A DNA stretch of 52,845 nt from Acidobacteriota bacterium (GTDB lineage Bacteria > Acidobacteriota > Terriglobia > Terriglobales > Acidobacteriaceae). The position numbers and the translations under genes were made by a program. The notes beneath the pieces were generated by a model. That model had not been told where the DNA came from, did not search any database, and was given only the letters and a program-made list of their open reading frames with translations. Positions 19,140 through 27,995 of this stretch are shown one piece after another. The stretch covers positions 1 through 52,845 of the forward strand of contig JAGWNX010000016.1 in assembly GCA_028872955.1 (NCBI GenBank). Direction: 5' to 3'. How positions within the stretch are numbered: the first letter of the stretch is position 1; each line of letters begins with the position of its first letter.

Positions 19140-21020
19140 CTAAGGTGCCTGCGCCGGGCCCACCCGTGGTGACTTGACCGGTGCGGCCAACCCAACAAAC
19201 TGGGTGATGGACTTGTTGGTGAACTCCGGGATCCACAGGCTGCCCGAGGCATCGATGGCTACAGCGTAGCCCTGATGCAGATTGGCGTCGGGCCCCCAGC
19301 CTGCGTTGGGAGAGAGTGCCGCACCGCGCTGCGTGGCGCTGGCACCGGCAAACTCGCTGATGGAGTTGCCGTGCAGGTTTGCGACCCAGACGGTGCCTGC
19401 GCTATCCACGGCAATGCCTTGCGGGTAGCTGAGCCCACCGCCGGTGTAGGTGGGGTAACCGACTCCGGAGGCAGAGGTGGAGAGGAGCGAGAGGGTGTTG
19501 CCCAGGTAGTTGGCGACCCAGACGTTGTCGCTGGAGTCGATGGCAATGCCTGCGCTGTCGTTGCAGCAGGGATGCGGCGTGACTGTCGTGCCCGTGGGGG
19601 AGACGCTGTAGACGCTGGTTCCGCTCTGGCCGACCCACGCGTTATGGCGGCTGTCCACGGCGATGGAGATGGGGGACCCAAGCGAACCCTGCCCGAAGCC
19701 CGGCGCGGCAGAGACGGCTGTGCCGGTGGTGTTGATGAGGCTGACGGTGGACGATCCGTTGTTCGCCACCCAGATCGTGCCGTTGGTATCTGTCGCTACT
19801 GCGACGGGATGATCGAACTGGCTGAGGCCAAAGCCGCTGGCGCCGGAGATGGACTGCCCCGCGCTGTTGAGGGCCGTTACAGCTCCCAGGCCGTTGTTAA
19901 CCAGGGCGGTGGAGTACTCGTCGGGCATCCAGGCGTTGCCTGCGCTGTCGAGTGCGATGCCGTAGACGTCGCTGAGTCCGCCGGCGGTGTAGCCGGTGCT
20001 GGTGAGGGGTTTGCCCGCGGGCGACAAGACCGAGACGGAGCCGTAGTAGTTTGACACCCAGAGGTTGCCGGAGGCATCGACGGCGACTCCAGTGGGCGAG
20101 TTGAGCCCGCCGCCGGTGTAGCGGGTGGCAAGAGTCCAGTCCGGCGGGGGCGTAGCCAGGCCCGCCGCAAAGACCGCGGGTGCGGGCGCAAGGGCAAACA
20201 GGGCCCCGACGTTGTTGCCCGGGTTGCGTACGATGCTGAGCGCAGCCTGGAAGGTATCTGCCGGTGCCGTGCCCGCAGGCGGCGTGGCGGCCGCAAACAA
20301 GGCGGTGCAGGGTGCCGCGCCGGTGCTGTTGACGCAGCTGGCCAGGACGTTGGCCAGAGCGTAGATCTTTGCGGAGTTGATGGTGGCGTTGGCCGGTGCT
20401 GCTGCGGCAGGCGAGGTGCCACTGCCGGAGTCGGCAAGGATGGCGGCCGTGGCAAAGGCGTTGCTGAGGCCGGTCAGGTTGGTGGCCGCAGCACCCAGCC
20501 TGGTGGCAGACTGGGCAAATGGCGCCAGCGCCCAGGCCGCGGCGGCCGTGGTCACCTCGTTGACGGTGATGGCGGTCGATGCCGTCAGGCCGGCACAGGA
20601 GCCCAGCGCGGTCACCATCACCAGCCCGGCGTTTGCCGAGCCGGACGCCGAACCGACGCTGCCACCGGAGGCCACCATGTACACAGGCGCGCTGTCGGCC
20701 GGGCAGGTGTAGGCACTGGACGTGGTGAAGTGGCCGCTGCTATCCGTCTGCGCAGGCGTTGCCAGCAGTGCCGTGGCGGTTGAGCCGTTGCCGGTAAGCC
20801 CCGCAGCGTAGAGCTGGACGGAGGCCGCAGCGACCGTCTGCGAGCCGCTGTTGACCACGCCGCTCAGCGCGATGAGGGTGGGGGTGGGGGTGCCGGTGGA
20901 GCCAGAGCTTCCCGTGCTGCCAGCACCGCCGCACCCGGCCAGCATCCCCGTCACCAGCAGGGCAAAGGACGAACGCAGCAGGGAGTGGCGAAACCAGGCA
21001 AGGGCGGCGTGCAGAGGCAT
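19140..21020 (-). CDS. Propeller lipoprotein, paralogue C (NHL/SMP-30-like)
   Basis: The 626-residue product has a signal peptide and lipobox LAGC (Cys30), a Gly/Ser/Thr linker, then ALSGVVNSGSQTVAAASVQLYAAG. The helical domain carries VNEVTTAAAAWALAPF, LANVLASCVNS and IVRNPGNNVGALFAL. At least seven propeller-type repeats follow (VAVDASGNLWVSN, IALDSAGNAWMPD, VATDTNGTIWVAN, IAIDSSDNVWVAN and others). It ends KSITQFVGLAAPVKSP, like its paralogues. The frame opens at a TTG at 21068, but the ATG at 21020 fits the signal peptide; no strong ribosome site supports either. An NTF2-like gene lies upstream on the same strand. Confidence 0.83.
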   Translation of the reverse strand: MPLHAALAWFRHSLLRSSFALLVTGMLAGCGGAGSTGSSGSTGTPTPTLIALSGVVNSGSQTVAAASVQLYAAGLTGNGSTATALLATPAQTDSSGHFTTSSAYTCPADSAPVYMVASGGSVGSASGSANAGLVMVTALGSCAGLTASTAITVNEVTTAAAAWALAPFAQSATRLGAAATNLTGLSNAFATAAILADSGSGTSPAAAAPANATINSAKIYALANVLASCVNSTGAAPCTALFAAATPPAGTAPADTFQAALSIVRNPGNNVGALFALAPAPAVFAAGLATPPPDWTLATRYTGGGLNSPTGVAVDASGNLWVSNYYGSVSVLSPAGKPLTSTGYTAGGLSDVYGIALDSAGNAWMPDEYSTALVNNGLGAVTALNSAGQSISGASGFGLSQFDHPVAVATDTNGTIWVANNGSSTVSLINTTGTAVSAAPGFGQGSLGSPISIAVDSRHNAWVGQSGTSVYSVSPTGTTVTPHPCCNDSAGIAIDSSDNVWVANYLGNTLSLLSTSASGVGYPTYTGGGLSYPQGIAVDSAGTVWVANLHGNSISEFAGASATQRGAALSPNAGWGPDANLHQGYAVAIDASGSLWIPEFTNKSITQFVGLAAPVKSPRVGPAQAP

Positions 21021-21084
21021 GCCATTAAAGATAGCTGGGGACAAGCCCACTTGCGAGGCATTGCACAACAGAATTATCGCGGGT

Positions 21085-21447
21085 CTAGAGCGGCAGCTTC
21101 GGCACCACGGTTCCCTGATGGAAGAGGATCTGCCAGCAGCCCCTGCGTTGCACCCAGATGGAGGATCGCAACGTGGTGGTAAGCAGCATGGTGGTGTGAT
21201 AGTTCACCAGCGCCACGTCTGGCGCCAGCAGCGTGAGCTGGAAGTAGACGATCTCTGCGTGGCGTACCGTGCTGTGCAGCAGAACGTCGATGGCCTGCTC
21301 GCGGTTGAAGATGCGACCGGAGCAGCCAAACTCCTTGAACTCGTCGGCCAGCAGCGGCAGCAGCGCCGTGCGGTCTGCCTCGCGGTCCGGGTGCAGCAGG
21401 CGCTCTTCCTGGCGGAAGAGGTGTTCCTGGAGCTGTTGTGTCGTCAT
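21085..21447 (-). CDS. NTF2-like (SnoaL/DUF4440) protein
   Basis: The 120-residue protein has the cone-shaped NTF2 fold pattern: helices at the start (QLQEHLFRQEERLL, LLPLLADEFKEFG), then strands with AEIVYFQLTLLAPDVALVNYH and a closing WQILFHQGTVV. It resembles DUF4440 proteins, many of which are small cytoplasmic proteins binding hydrophobic ligands or acting as accessory enzymes. GAGGA lies 8 bases before the ATG at 21447. The partner or ligand cannot be read from the sequence. Confidence 0.78.
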   Translation of the reverse strand: MTTQQLQEHLFRQEERLLHPDREADRTALLPLLADEFKEFGCSGRIFNREQAIDVLLHSTVRHAEIVYFQLTLLAPDVALVNYHTTMLLTTTLRSSIWVQRRGCWQILFHQGTVVPKLPL

Positions 21448-21532
21448 GGCGGAGTCCTCGTGTCTGGCAGGTTGGACGGAAGCGGGCCCGGGACGGGATG
21501 TACGCGCCCATGAGTGTACGCGTTAAAACAGC

Positions 21533-21556
21533 AAGGCGGCCATTGCTGGCCGCCTT
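21533..21556 (-). terminator. Terminator after the TonB receptor gene
   Basis: A perfect 10-bp stem (AAGGCGGCCA / TGGCCGCCTT) with a 4-base loop lies 20 bases past the receptor stop. Read on the minus strand it is followed by TGTTTTAA. Confidence 0.8.
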
Positions 21557-21575
21557 GGGTTAGGTTGCAGTTGGG

Positions 21576-24500
21576 TTAGAAGGTGAACTTGCCCGCGAGC
21601 TGGAAGATGCGGGCGGCCTGTGACGACGTCGCGTAGCCAAAGGTGCTGGAGTTGAGCGAGGTCGTAAAGCCGTTGAAGTTCGGGTGATTGAGGATGTTGA
21701 AGCCCTCGAACCGGAGGTTGAAGGCCAGACGCTCGTACAGATCGAACTGGCGGCTGATCGAAGCATCCAGATCGTAGTAGGCCGGCTGCCGGAAGGCGTT
21801 GCGGCCCAGGTTGCCGAAGGTACCGGTCGCATTGGCCTGGAATGCGCCAAACGAAGCCGCCGACAGGTACTGCAGGTTGCCACCTGATGCCTGCTGGGTG
21901 ATCTTCGTGTGCGAGTATACGGCGTTGGGGTTGATCAGGTTCGGACGATCCAGGCCGATACCCGTGAGCGAGTTGTCGCTGCCAGTGGTTACGTTCAGGG
22001 GTGCGCCGCTCAGGATGCGGACGAGCGGTGCAACCTCCCAGCCATTCGCCAGCAGACGGGCGGTGTGCGACATGTTGTTGAAGTGCGTCTTTGCGATAAA
22101 CGACGTGTTGAAGATGTGCCGAATATCGTAACCGCAGTTGGAGCGGTCCCCACGCGGATTGGCAGGGTTCTCATAGGTGCCGTTGGTTACGTCGCCATTT
22201 GCATCGCCGGGGCTGATGCAGTGCGACCAGGTGTAGTTGATGAGCAGGCTGTAGTTGTTCGACATGCGGTGCTGCGCGGCCAGGATCACGCCGTTGTAGT
22301 TGGCGTTTGCCTCGTCGTCGATGTAGGTCATGCCCACGTTGTAGTACGCGCCCTGCACGGGGTTCAGCAGTGCCAGCTTGGTACGGTATGCGGTGTTGCC
22401 CGTACCGGAGCAGTTCTTGCCGGTGCCCGGCGAGACCGTCAGAGCGCCGCAGGAGCCAGCGCCCGTCCAGGTGCCGGGGATGTAGGTAGCCGGGTTGGGC
22501 GACTGACCGAGCCACAGGTGGGTGGTCTTGTTGCCCAGGTAGTTGATGGAGGCGCTCCAGCCATGGCCCAGGTCCTGCTGGATGCTCGCCGTCCACTGGT
22601 TGATGACCGGAACCTTCAGGTTCTTCGGGATGAGGATGAACAGGCCCGAAGTGGGGAAGGTTGCCGAGGCGTCGGGCGGGAAGACACCCGGGAAGGGGTT
22701 GCCGCCCGGATAGTTGCTGTAGGGGTTTGCCAGGCTGATCTGGCCCGTCTGGTCGATCTCGTTGACGACCGGCGGGTTGGAGGTCATACGCTGGGTGGAG
22801 AAGAGGCCGGGCGTGTCATACATAATGCCCATGCCGGCGCGGACGACCGTCTTGCCCTTGCCTGTGGGATCGTAGGTAACGCCGAGACGTGGCGAGAAGT
22901 TCGCAACGCTGTTGTTCGCATACGACTTCGGCACGCCTGGGTCGCCGTAGTAGAACGATCCGGCTGGTGCGTTGGGGTACACGGTGCTGTGCTGGTTGTT
23001 GTTGAAGGCGGTCAGGTCAAACGTGCTGCCGCGTGCCTTCAGGTCGGTTGGGACGAAGTACGGCTCCCAGCGGACGCCGGCGCTGAGGGTGAGACGCGAA
23101 GTCGCGTGCCAGGTGTCCTGCGCGTAGAAGCCGTAGACGCTCTCACGGTACGCGGTCAACTGGGCGCGGCTCTGGCCAAAGGCGTTCTGCTGGCCGGTGA
23201 TGAAGTCGATCAGCGGCTCGCCCTTGTTGCTGTTGTTGATGCCCGACAGGCCACCGGAGAAGCTGAAGTTTCCGTTCTGCAGGTAACCGGCATTCGTGTT
23301 CTGACCTATGCGCTGAAACTCCACGCCGAAGCTGATCTGGTGCTTCCCGTGCAGCCAGTTCAGGTCGTCGTTGTAGTCCTGACCGTAGGTGTTGAAGAAG
23401 CCGGGCGAGCAGATGCCGCAGCCGACGTTGAAGTAGTTGCTGACCGAGAGACGGAAGTCCGCCGGTACGTAGGTGTAGATGTTGATGCCGAAGTGCTGCG
23501 CGTTCAAGCCGCCGGCCGTTGGTCCGCGGTTGTCGCGGCGGCGCCAGAAGCCACCGTGGAAGGTGTTTACCAGGTTCTGCGAGATGATGTACGTTTCGCC
23601 CAGGGTGTAGTTCATCACGCGCTCATCGGTACCGGCTGTCGTGGTGAGCAGCAGGTTGGTGGGCGAGTAGAAGGCCGGAGCAAAGTAGTTGGTGACGTAG
23701 GCACGGAAGAACGCAGAGTGCTTCTGGTTGATCGTGTAGTCTACGCGTCCCACGTACTGATCTTCGCGGTTGATGGCCGGCAGCGCGACCTGGATGAGAC
23801 CGGAGACCGGGTCAGCCTGCGAGAGCGGCAGTGTGGCTGCAATCGCCGTTGCCTGGGGAACGATGCTGCTGGTAGGTACCTTGCGGTAGTTGGGCAGCGA
23901 GGGGTTGGTGGTGTTGATCACCAGACCCGTGGAAGGATCGACGAGGGTCTTGCCAGCCGCAATGACGGTCTGCGAGCAGTTGCCGCTGGTAGGCTGCTGG
24001 CTGAAATCGCCCGACAGCTCTGCCGCGGTAGGAACGCAGCTCTTTGCAGCGTTGGTGGCCTGCGACTCGCGCGTACCCTGGTAACCGCCGAAGAAGAACA
24101 GCTTGTCGGTGATGATCTTGCCGCCGATGGTGCCGCCGAACTGGTTACGGTGCAGCGTGTCCTTCTTGGTAGCGAAGAAGTTGTTCGCGTTCAGGTAGTT
24201 GTTGCGCAGGAACTCGAACGCCGAACCGTGCAACTGGTTGGTGCCGGAGTTGGTGACGACGTTGACCAGTGCGCCCGGGTGCAGGCCGTTGCTGGCCGGC
24301 AGCGAGTTCGACTCGACCGAGAACTCACGCAGCGCATCGGGGAAGGGGAACGGCAGGTTGACGTTGGTAAAGACGTCGACGTTGCTGGTGCCATCGAGCA
24401 CGTAGTTGTTGTAGTTGCCCTGGCCGCCGGCCACCGCGATTACCACGGAGCTGGCGTAGTTCTTGCTGGTGGTCATGTCGTTGCCGGGCGTGTTGACCGC

Positions 24501-25019
24501 GCCGCCGGAGATGAGCAGCAACTGCGTGGCCTGGCGGCCATTCAGCGGCAGCTCCGTAATGCTCTGCTGGTCGATCACCTGCTTGTAGGTGCTGCTGTCG
24601 GTCTCAATGGCGACGCCACTGGCCTGCACTTCGACGTGCTCGCTGGAGGAACCGACCTTCAGGTTCGGGTTGATCTGCAGCGCGTTACCGACTTCGAGGG
24701 TGCCCTTCTGCACGTAGCCCTGGAAGCCGCTGGCTGCAACCGTGAGCGTGTACGGCCCGACGGTCACGTTCGGCATGGAGTAGATGCCCGCGCCATCGGT
24801 GACGGCGGTACGGCTGGCGTGCGTATCAGTATTGGTGAGTGTCACCGTTGCATTGGGAATTGCAGCGCCGGATGGGTCGGTTACCGTGCCCTGGATGCTG
24901 GCGGTACCTGCGACCTGTGCGTACGCAGCAGGCGCAAATCCAGCAACCGACACGGGAATCCCGACCGCAATGGCTGCGAAGAGTGAGATCTTCAGGCCAC
25001 CTGAAAAGATTCGGTACAT
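21576..25019 (-). CDS. Oar-type TonB-dependent receptor with carboxypeptidase-like domain
   Basis: The 1147-residue product begins with a signal peptide (to about residue 34, AAYAQ), then a carboxypeptidase-regulatory-like beta-sandwich (SIQGTVTDPSGAAIPNATVTL, residues 42-115). A plug domain follows (ITELPLNGRQATQLLLISGG) and then a long outer-membrane beta-barrel ending in AGKFTF with a C-terminal Phe. This is the large acidobacterial family related to Oar of myxobacteria; such receptors usually take up oligosaccharides or other large ligands with TonB-ExbBD energy, but no ligand can be assigned. GAGGA lies 12 bases before the ATG. It has its own promoter (25111-25140) and terminator and appears monocistronic. 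Confidence 0.92.
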   Translation of the reverse strand: MYRIFSGGLKISLFAAIAVGIPVSVAGFAPAAYAQVAGTASIQGTVTDPSGAAIPNATVTLTNTDTHASRTAVTDGAGIYSMPNVTVGPYTLTVAASGFQGYVQKGTLEVGNALQINPNLKVGSSSEHVEVQASGVAIETDSSTYKQVIDQQSITELPLNGRQATQLLLISGGAVNTPGNDMTTSKNYASSVVIAVAGGQGNYNNYVLDGTSNVDVFTNVNLPFPFPDALREFSVESNSLPASNGLHPGALVNVVTNSGTNQLHGSAFEFLRNNYLNANNFFATKKDTLHRNQFGGTIGGKIITDKLFFFGGYQGTRESQATNAAKSCVPTAAELSGDFSQQPTSGNCSQTVIAAGKTLVDPSTGLVINTTNPSLPNYRKVPTSSIVPQATAIAATLPLSQADPVSGLIQVALPAINREDQYVGRVDYTINQKHSAFFRAYVTNYFAPAFYSPTNLLLTTTAGTDERVMNYTLGETYIISQNLVNTFHGGFWRRRDNRGPTAGGLNAQHFGINIYTYVPADFRLSVSNYFNVGCGICSPGFFNTYGQDYNDDLNWLHGKHQISFGVEFQRIGQNTNAGYLQNGNFSFSGGLSGINNSNKGEPLIDFITGQQNAFGQSRAQLTAYRESVYGFYAQDTWHATSRLTLSAGVRWEPYFVPTDLKARGSTFDLTAFNNNQHSTVYPNAPAGSFYYGDPGVPKSYANNSVANFSPRLGVTYDPTGKGKTVVRAGMGIMYDTPGLFSTQRMTSNPPVVNEIDQTGQISLANPYSNYPGGNPFPGVFPPDASATFPTSGLFILIPKNLKVPVINQWTASIQQDLGHGWSASINYLGNKTTHLWLGQSPNPATYIPGTWTGAGSCGALTVSPGTGKNCSGTGNTAYRTKLALLNPVQGAYYNVGMTYIDDEANANYNGVILAAQHRMSNNYSLLINYTWSHCISPGDANGDVTNGTYENPANPRGDRSNCGYDIRHIFNTSFIAKTHFNNMSHTARLLANGWEVAPLVRILSGAPLNVTTGSDNSLTGIGLDRPNLINPNAVYSHTKITQQASGGNLQYLSAASFGAFQANATGTFGNLGRNAFRQPAYYDLDASISRQFDLYERLAFNLRFEGFNILNHPNFNGFTTSLNSSTFGYATSSQAARIFQLAGKFTF

Positions 25020-25110
25020 TGATTTGTAGTCCTCGGTTCGTAGTTAGTTAGGCATTGGTCTGACCGGTCGTTTTGAGCGCGCAAGCCGGTGTCATTCCTA
25101 GTGCCGTTGA

Positions 25111-25140
25111 ACTATATGGAGCGGCGAGAAGCACTGTCAA
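25111..25140 (-). promoter_or_regulatory. Sigma-70-type promoter of the TonB receptor gene
   Basis: On the minus strand TTGACA (25140-25135) and TATAGT (25116-25111) are separated by 18 bases. That predicts a transcript start near 25104 and a leader of about 85 bases. It is the best match to the consensus found in this window. Confidence 0.75.
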
Positions 25141-25142
25141 TG

Positions 25143-25193
25143 AAAATTAAGGGCTTAATGGGACTCCGTTAGCGCTGACCTTAGCCCTATTTT
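25143..25193 (-). terminator. Imperfect terminator after prmC
   Basis: AGGGCT (25150-25155) and AGCCCT (25183-25188) pair, with outer AAAAT/ATTTT arms and small bulges. On the minus strand the structure ends in AATTTT and lies between prmC and the receptor promoter. Confidence 0.45.
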
Positions 25194-25244
25194 CGGAGGA
25201 ATCGTCTTCTCCAGCCGAGGCTGGCGTCCCCGCACGGCGGCCCG

Positions 25245-26090
25245 CTAGCTACGCCAGGCCATACACGTGCGGACGATTCCCTGCAGATCCTTGAGCGTCA
25301 GGATGTCATACCAGTCCGTCAGCAGATCGCGGACTGCTGCGGCTTGTCCCTGGCCAAACTCCAACGCCAGCAGACCGCCCGGGCCCAGCGCCGCCCGCGC
25401 CTGCGGCAGCAGCTGCCGGTATGCGTCCAGCCCATCCGGCCCGGCAAACAGGGCGCTATGTGGTTCATAATCAGCAACCTGGGGGTGAAGTTCGGGCAGG
25501 TCGCCGGTGGGGACATAGGGCAGGTTGGCGACTACGGCGTCAAACCGCTCGCCAGCCACTGCGCCCAGCAGGTTGGAGTGGAGCAGCCGCACGCGCGGCT
25601 CCAGCCGGTGGGTGTGGGCGTTCCTGCGCGCCACGGTGAGTGCCTCCGGGGAGAGGTCGAGCGCGGTCACCTCGGCCAGCGGCAGATGCGTGGCCAGCGC
25701 CAGGGCAATGGCTCCGGAGCCGGTGCCGACGTCAGCGATCTTCACCGGCCGGTCACGGGGCAGGCGCTCCAGCACGGCCTCTACCAGCAGCTCGGTCTCT
25801 GGCCGCGGGATGAGTACCGCCGGAGTAACGGCCAGTGCCAGGCCATAGAACTCCTGCGTGCCGGTGATGTACTGGATGGGTTCGAGCGTCAGCCGCCGCC
25901 GCAGGGCATCTCTATATAGAGAGAGCTGCCCAGGGGTGAGCGGCAGCTCCGGCGCGCTGTAGAGCGCCGTACGCGGCAGGCCCAGTGTGTGCAGCAGCAG
26001 CAGCTCGGCGTCGCGCTGGGCGGTCTGCTGCAGCTGCGGCTGCGCGGCAAGCTGCGCGGTGGCTTCCGTAAGGGCCTGGCGGAGGGTCAT
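25245..26090 (-). CDS. prmC: Release factor glutamine N5-methyltransferase
   Basis: The 281-residue protein has an N-terminal helical domain (ELLLLHTLGLPRTALYSAPE) that binds release factors and a Rossmann methyltransferase domain with DVGTGSGAIALALA (motif I). The catalytic motif reads NLPY instead of the usual NPPY, a variant also seen in other PrmC proteins. RPETELLVEAVLERL, just ahead of motif I, is characteristic. PrmC methylates the Gln of the GGQ motif in release factors, and prfA is encoded at 35367-36440. Ribosome site before the ATG at 26090 is poor. Length is normal for the family. Confidence 0.93.
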   Translation of the reverse strand: MTLRQALTEATAQLAAQPQLQQTAQRDAELLLLHTLGLPRTALYSAPELPLTPGQLSLYRDALRRRLTLEPIQYITGTQEFYGLALAVTPAVLIPRPETELLVEAVLERLPRDRPVKIADVGTGSGAIALALATHLPLAEVTALDLSPEALTVARRNAHTHRLEPRVRLLHSNLLGAVAGERFDAVVANLPYVPTGDLPELHPQVADYEPHSALFAGPDGLDAYRQLLPQARAALGPGGLLALEFGQGQAAAVRDLLTDWYDILTLKDLQGIVRTCMAWRS

Positions 26091-26161
26091 AGCGGCGGTG
26101 CGTGCGGGCTGGTTGGCCGCGCACGCCTGTCGCAGTGTAGCAGGGCAGGCTGCTGCCTGCG

Positions 26162-27565
26162 CTACTTCGCCGGGTCCACCAGCGCACCGTATACGGCGGA
26201 GCGGCTGCGGTACTCCAGGTTGGGGCTGTCCGGGCCCAGCATTCGCTGAATCATGCCGATGAAGACGATGTCGTTGGTGGGGTCTACCCAGAACCAGGTG
26301 CCGGCGGCGCCGTCCCAGAAGAAGGTGCCTTTGCCCTCGGGCAGGCCGGCGGTTGGCGGGTCAAACACCACGGCGCAGTTGTAGCCGTAGCCAAAGCCCG
26401 GGCGCATGGTCTGGTAGCCAATGCCGAACTGGCCTGTCAGCAGCTGCGGTGCCAGGTGGTTGGAGCTCATCAGCGTAACCGAGGCCGGCGCCAGCACGTG
26501 TGCGCCGTTCAGGCTGCCGTGCTGCCGCAGCATCTCGGTAAAGCGATAGTAGTCTGCGGCGGTGGAGACCATGCCGCCGCCGCCGGAGGGCATGGCAGGC
26601 TGCTCCGCGTAGTCGGTGGAGATGCCGTTGACCGTGGGGAAAGCGCTCAGCTGGCCATGCGCGTCAGACTGGTAGCGCGTAACGAAGCGGCTGCGCTTGG
26701 CCGGTGGTACAAAGAAGCCCGCATCGCGCATGCCCAGTGGCTGAAAGATGTGGTGCTGGTAGAAGTCCGGCAGCGACTCGCCGGAGAGCTTCTCGATAAT
26801 GTAACCCTGAATGTCCATGGAGATGCTGTAGGTCCAGCCCTTGCCCGGCTGGTACAGCAGCGGCAGCTTCGCCACCTTCTCAATCATCTGCTGCAGGCTG
26901 GCGGAGTGCAGCACGTCGGCCTGCCGGTAGAGCGCATCCACAGGTGTGTTGCCGAAGAGCCCGTAGGTAAAGCCGGCGGTGTGGGTCATCAGCTCGCCCA
27001 TGGTGGGCGGGTGCTCGGGCTCAACCAGCTTCATGGTGCCGCTGGCGTCCACCCCGGCAAAGACCTTCAGGTGGGCAAACTCCGGAATGTACTTGGCGAT
27101 GGGGTCCGAGGGCAGCCACTTGCCCTGCTCGTACAGAATCATCATCGCCACGGCTGTTACGGGCTTGGTCATGGAGTAGTCGCGGAAGATGGCGTCCCTG
27201 GTCATGGGCGCGGCGGTGGCCATGTCGCGCTGGCCGTAGGTGCGGTAGTCCACCACCTTGCCGTGCCGGGCCAGAATGGTGACGATGCCGGCAATCTGCT
27301 TCTGGTCCACGGCCTGCTGCAGGATGGCGTGCAGGTTCTCGAGCCGCGCGGCAGAGAAGCCGACAGACTCCGGCGCGCTGACCGGCAGGTCTGTCGCCTC
27401 AGTATGTGCGGCGGTGTGCGCGGCTGTGCGTGCCGCAGGCTGGGCTGGGCTTTGTGCTGGCGTCTGTGCGGCGCAACTGGCGGCAAACAACGTGGCAACC
27501 GCGCCCAGCAACATAGCGCGGCGAACCTGCAGGCGGTGCGAAGGCAGCATGGGCATCATGGACAT
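26162..27565 (-). CDS. Exported serine hydrolase, class-C beta-lactamase-like
   Basis: The 467-residue product has an N-terminal export signal ending near LFAASCAAQ; the Cys may be lipidated although the lipobox is not canonical. A Ala/Thr/His-rich linker follows (~35-57). The catalytic motif SMTK lies at 131-134, in the penicillin-binding-protein/beta-lactamase fold, and TYSIS supplies the Tyr of the second motif. The family (EstB-like) includes esterases, DD-peptidases and lactone hydrolases acting in the periplasm; the substrate cannot be deduced. An AGGAGA site lies 10 bases before the ATG at 27565; the frame is open further to 27688. Other nearby ATGs (e.g. 27559) are possible starts. 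Confidence 0.85.
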   Translation of the reverse strand: MSMMPMLPSHRLQVRRAMLLGAVATLFAASCAAQTPAQSPAQPAARTAAHTAAHTEATDLPVSAPESVGFSAARLENLHAILQQAVDQKQIAGIVTILARHGKVVDYRTYGQRDMATAAPMTRDAIFRDYSMTKPVTAVAMMILYEQGKWLPSDPIAKYIPEFAHLKVFAGVDASGTMKLVEPEHPPTMGELMTHTAGFTYGLFGNTPVDALYRQADVLHSASLQQMIEKVAKLPLLYQPGKGWTYSISMDIQGYIIEKLSGESLPDFYQHHIFQPLGMRDAGFFVPPAKRSRFVTRYQSDAHGQLSAFPTVNGISTDYAEQPAMPSGGGGMVSTAADYYRFTEMLRQHGSLNGAHVLAPASVTLMSSNHLAPQLLTGQFGIGYQTMRPGFGYGYNCAVVFDPPTAGLPEGKGTFFWDGAAGTWFWVDPTNDIVFIGMIQRMLGPDSPNLEYRSRSAVYGALVDPAK

Positions 27566-27995
27566 CGTGAGGGCTTCTCCTGGCGGGAATCGCAAAGCTG
27601 TGCGCGCGGCCGCAACCCGCTGGCGTACAGCGCACGCACAGAACGCCGGGCAGCGACGTGCCAGTCTATACCGAAGCACGTGTTGCATGACCAGTTGCCT
27701 TGTGTGACGAGTGGTTGAATCTGCTCTGCAGCCGGGCAGCTTATGCTTCTCATCCTCTGACCGCCACTACCGCTCGGGTGCCCCATCCTTCGCAGTATCA
27801 CCGCGAAGGGTGGGAGAGAAGAAAGCCTGAAGTGTATGGTTGGAGTGGGTTGCGCAGAAAGTCCCTACTTCCCATTCTTCCCAAAATGCGCGAAGGATGG
27901 GGCACCTGTGCGGTAGTGGCTGGTTCTAAATACGGGCCACCCGCCGATGCACTTGTATCCAGGCTAGCTACTGGTGAGAACGACTTGGGCCTTAC
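27566..27995. other. 430-bp intergenic region with a repeat element
   Basis: The first ~200 bases should contain the promoter of the minus-strand hydrolase, none of which stands out. The rest is a palindromic element (27763-27920). A 99-residue plus-strand frame crosses the element and is not considered a gene. Confidence 0.6.
27763..27920. repeat. 158-bp element with 31-bp terminal inverted repeats
   Basis: The left end (27763-27793) and right end (27890-27920) are inverted copies matching at 29 of 31 positions. The shared motifs are GCCACTACCGC and GGTGCCCCATCCTTCGC. A third copy, GCGAAGGGTGGG, lies inside, facing the left arm as a second hairpin. No coding sequence is carried. It looks like a miniature, non-autonomous mobile or REP-type element. 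Confidence 0.75.

Noticed and set aside
21909-24986. A 1025-residue plus-strand reading frame
   Set aside because: It is fully antisense to the TonB receptor, which has a signal peptide, recognised domains, promoter and terminator. The frame has no such features and reflects GC-rich codon bias.
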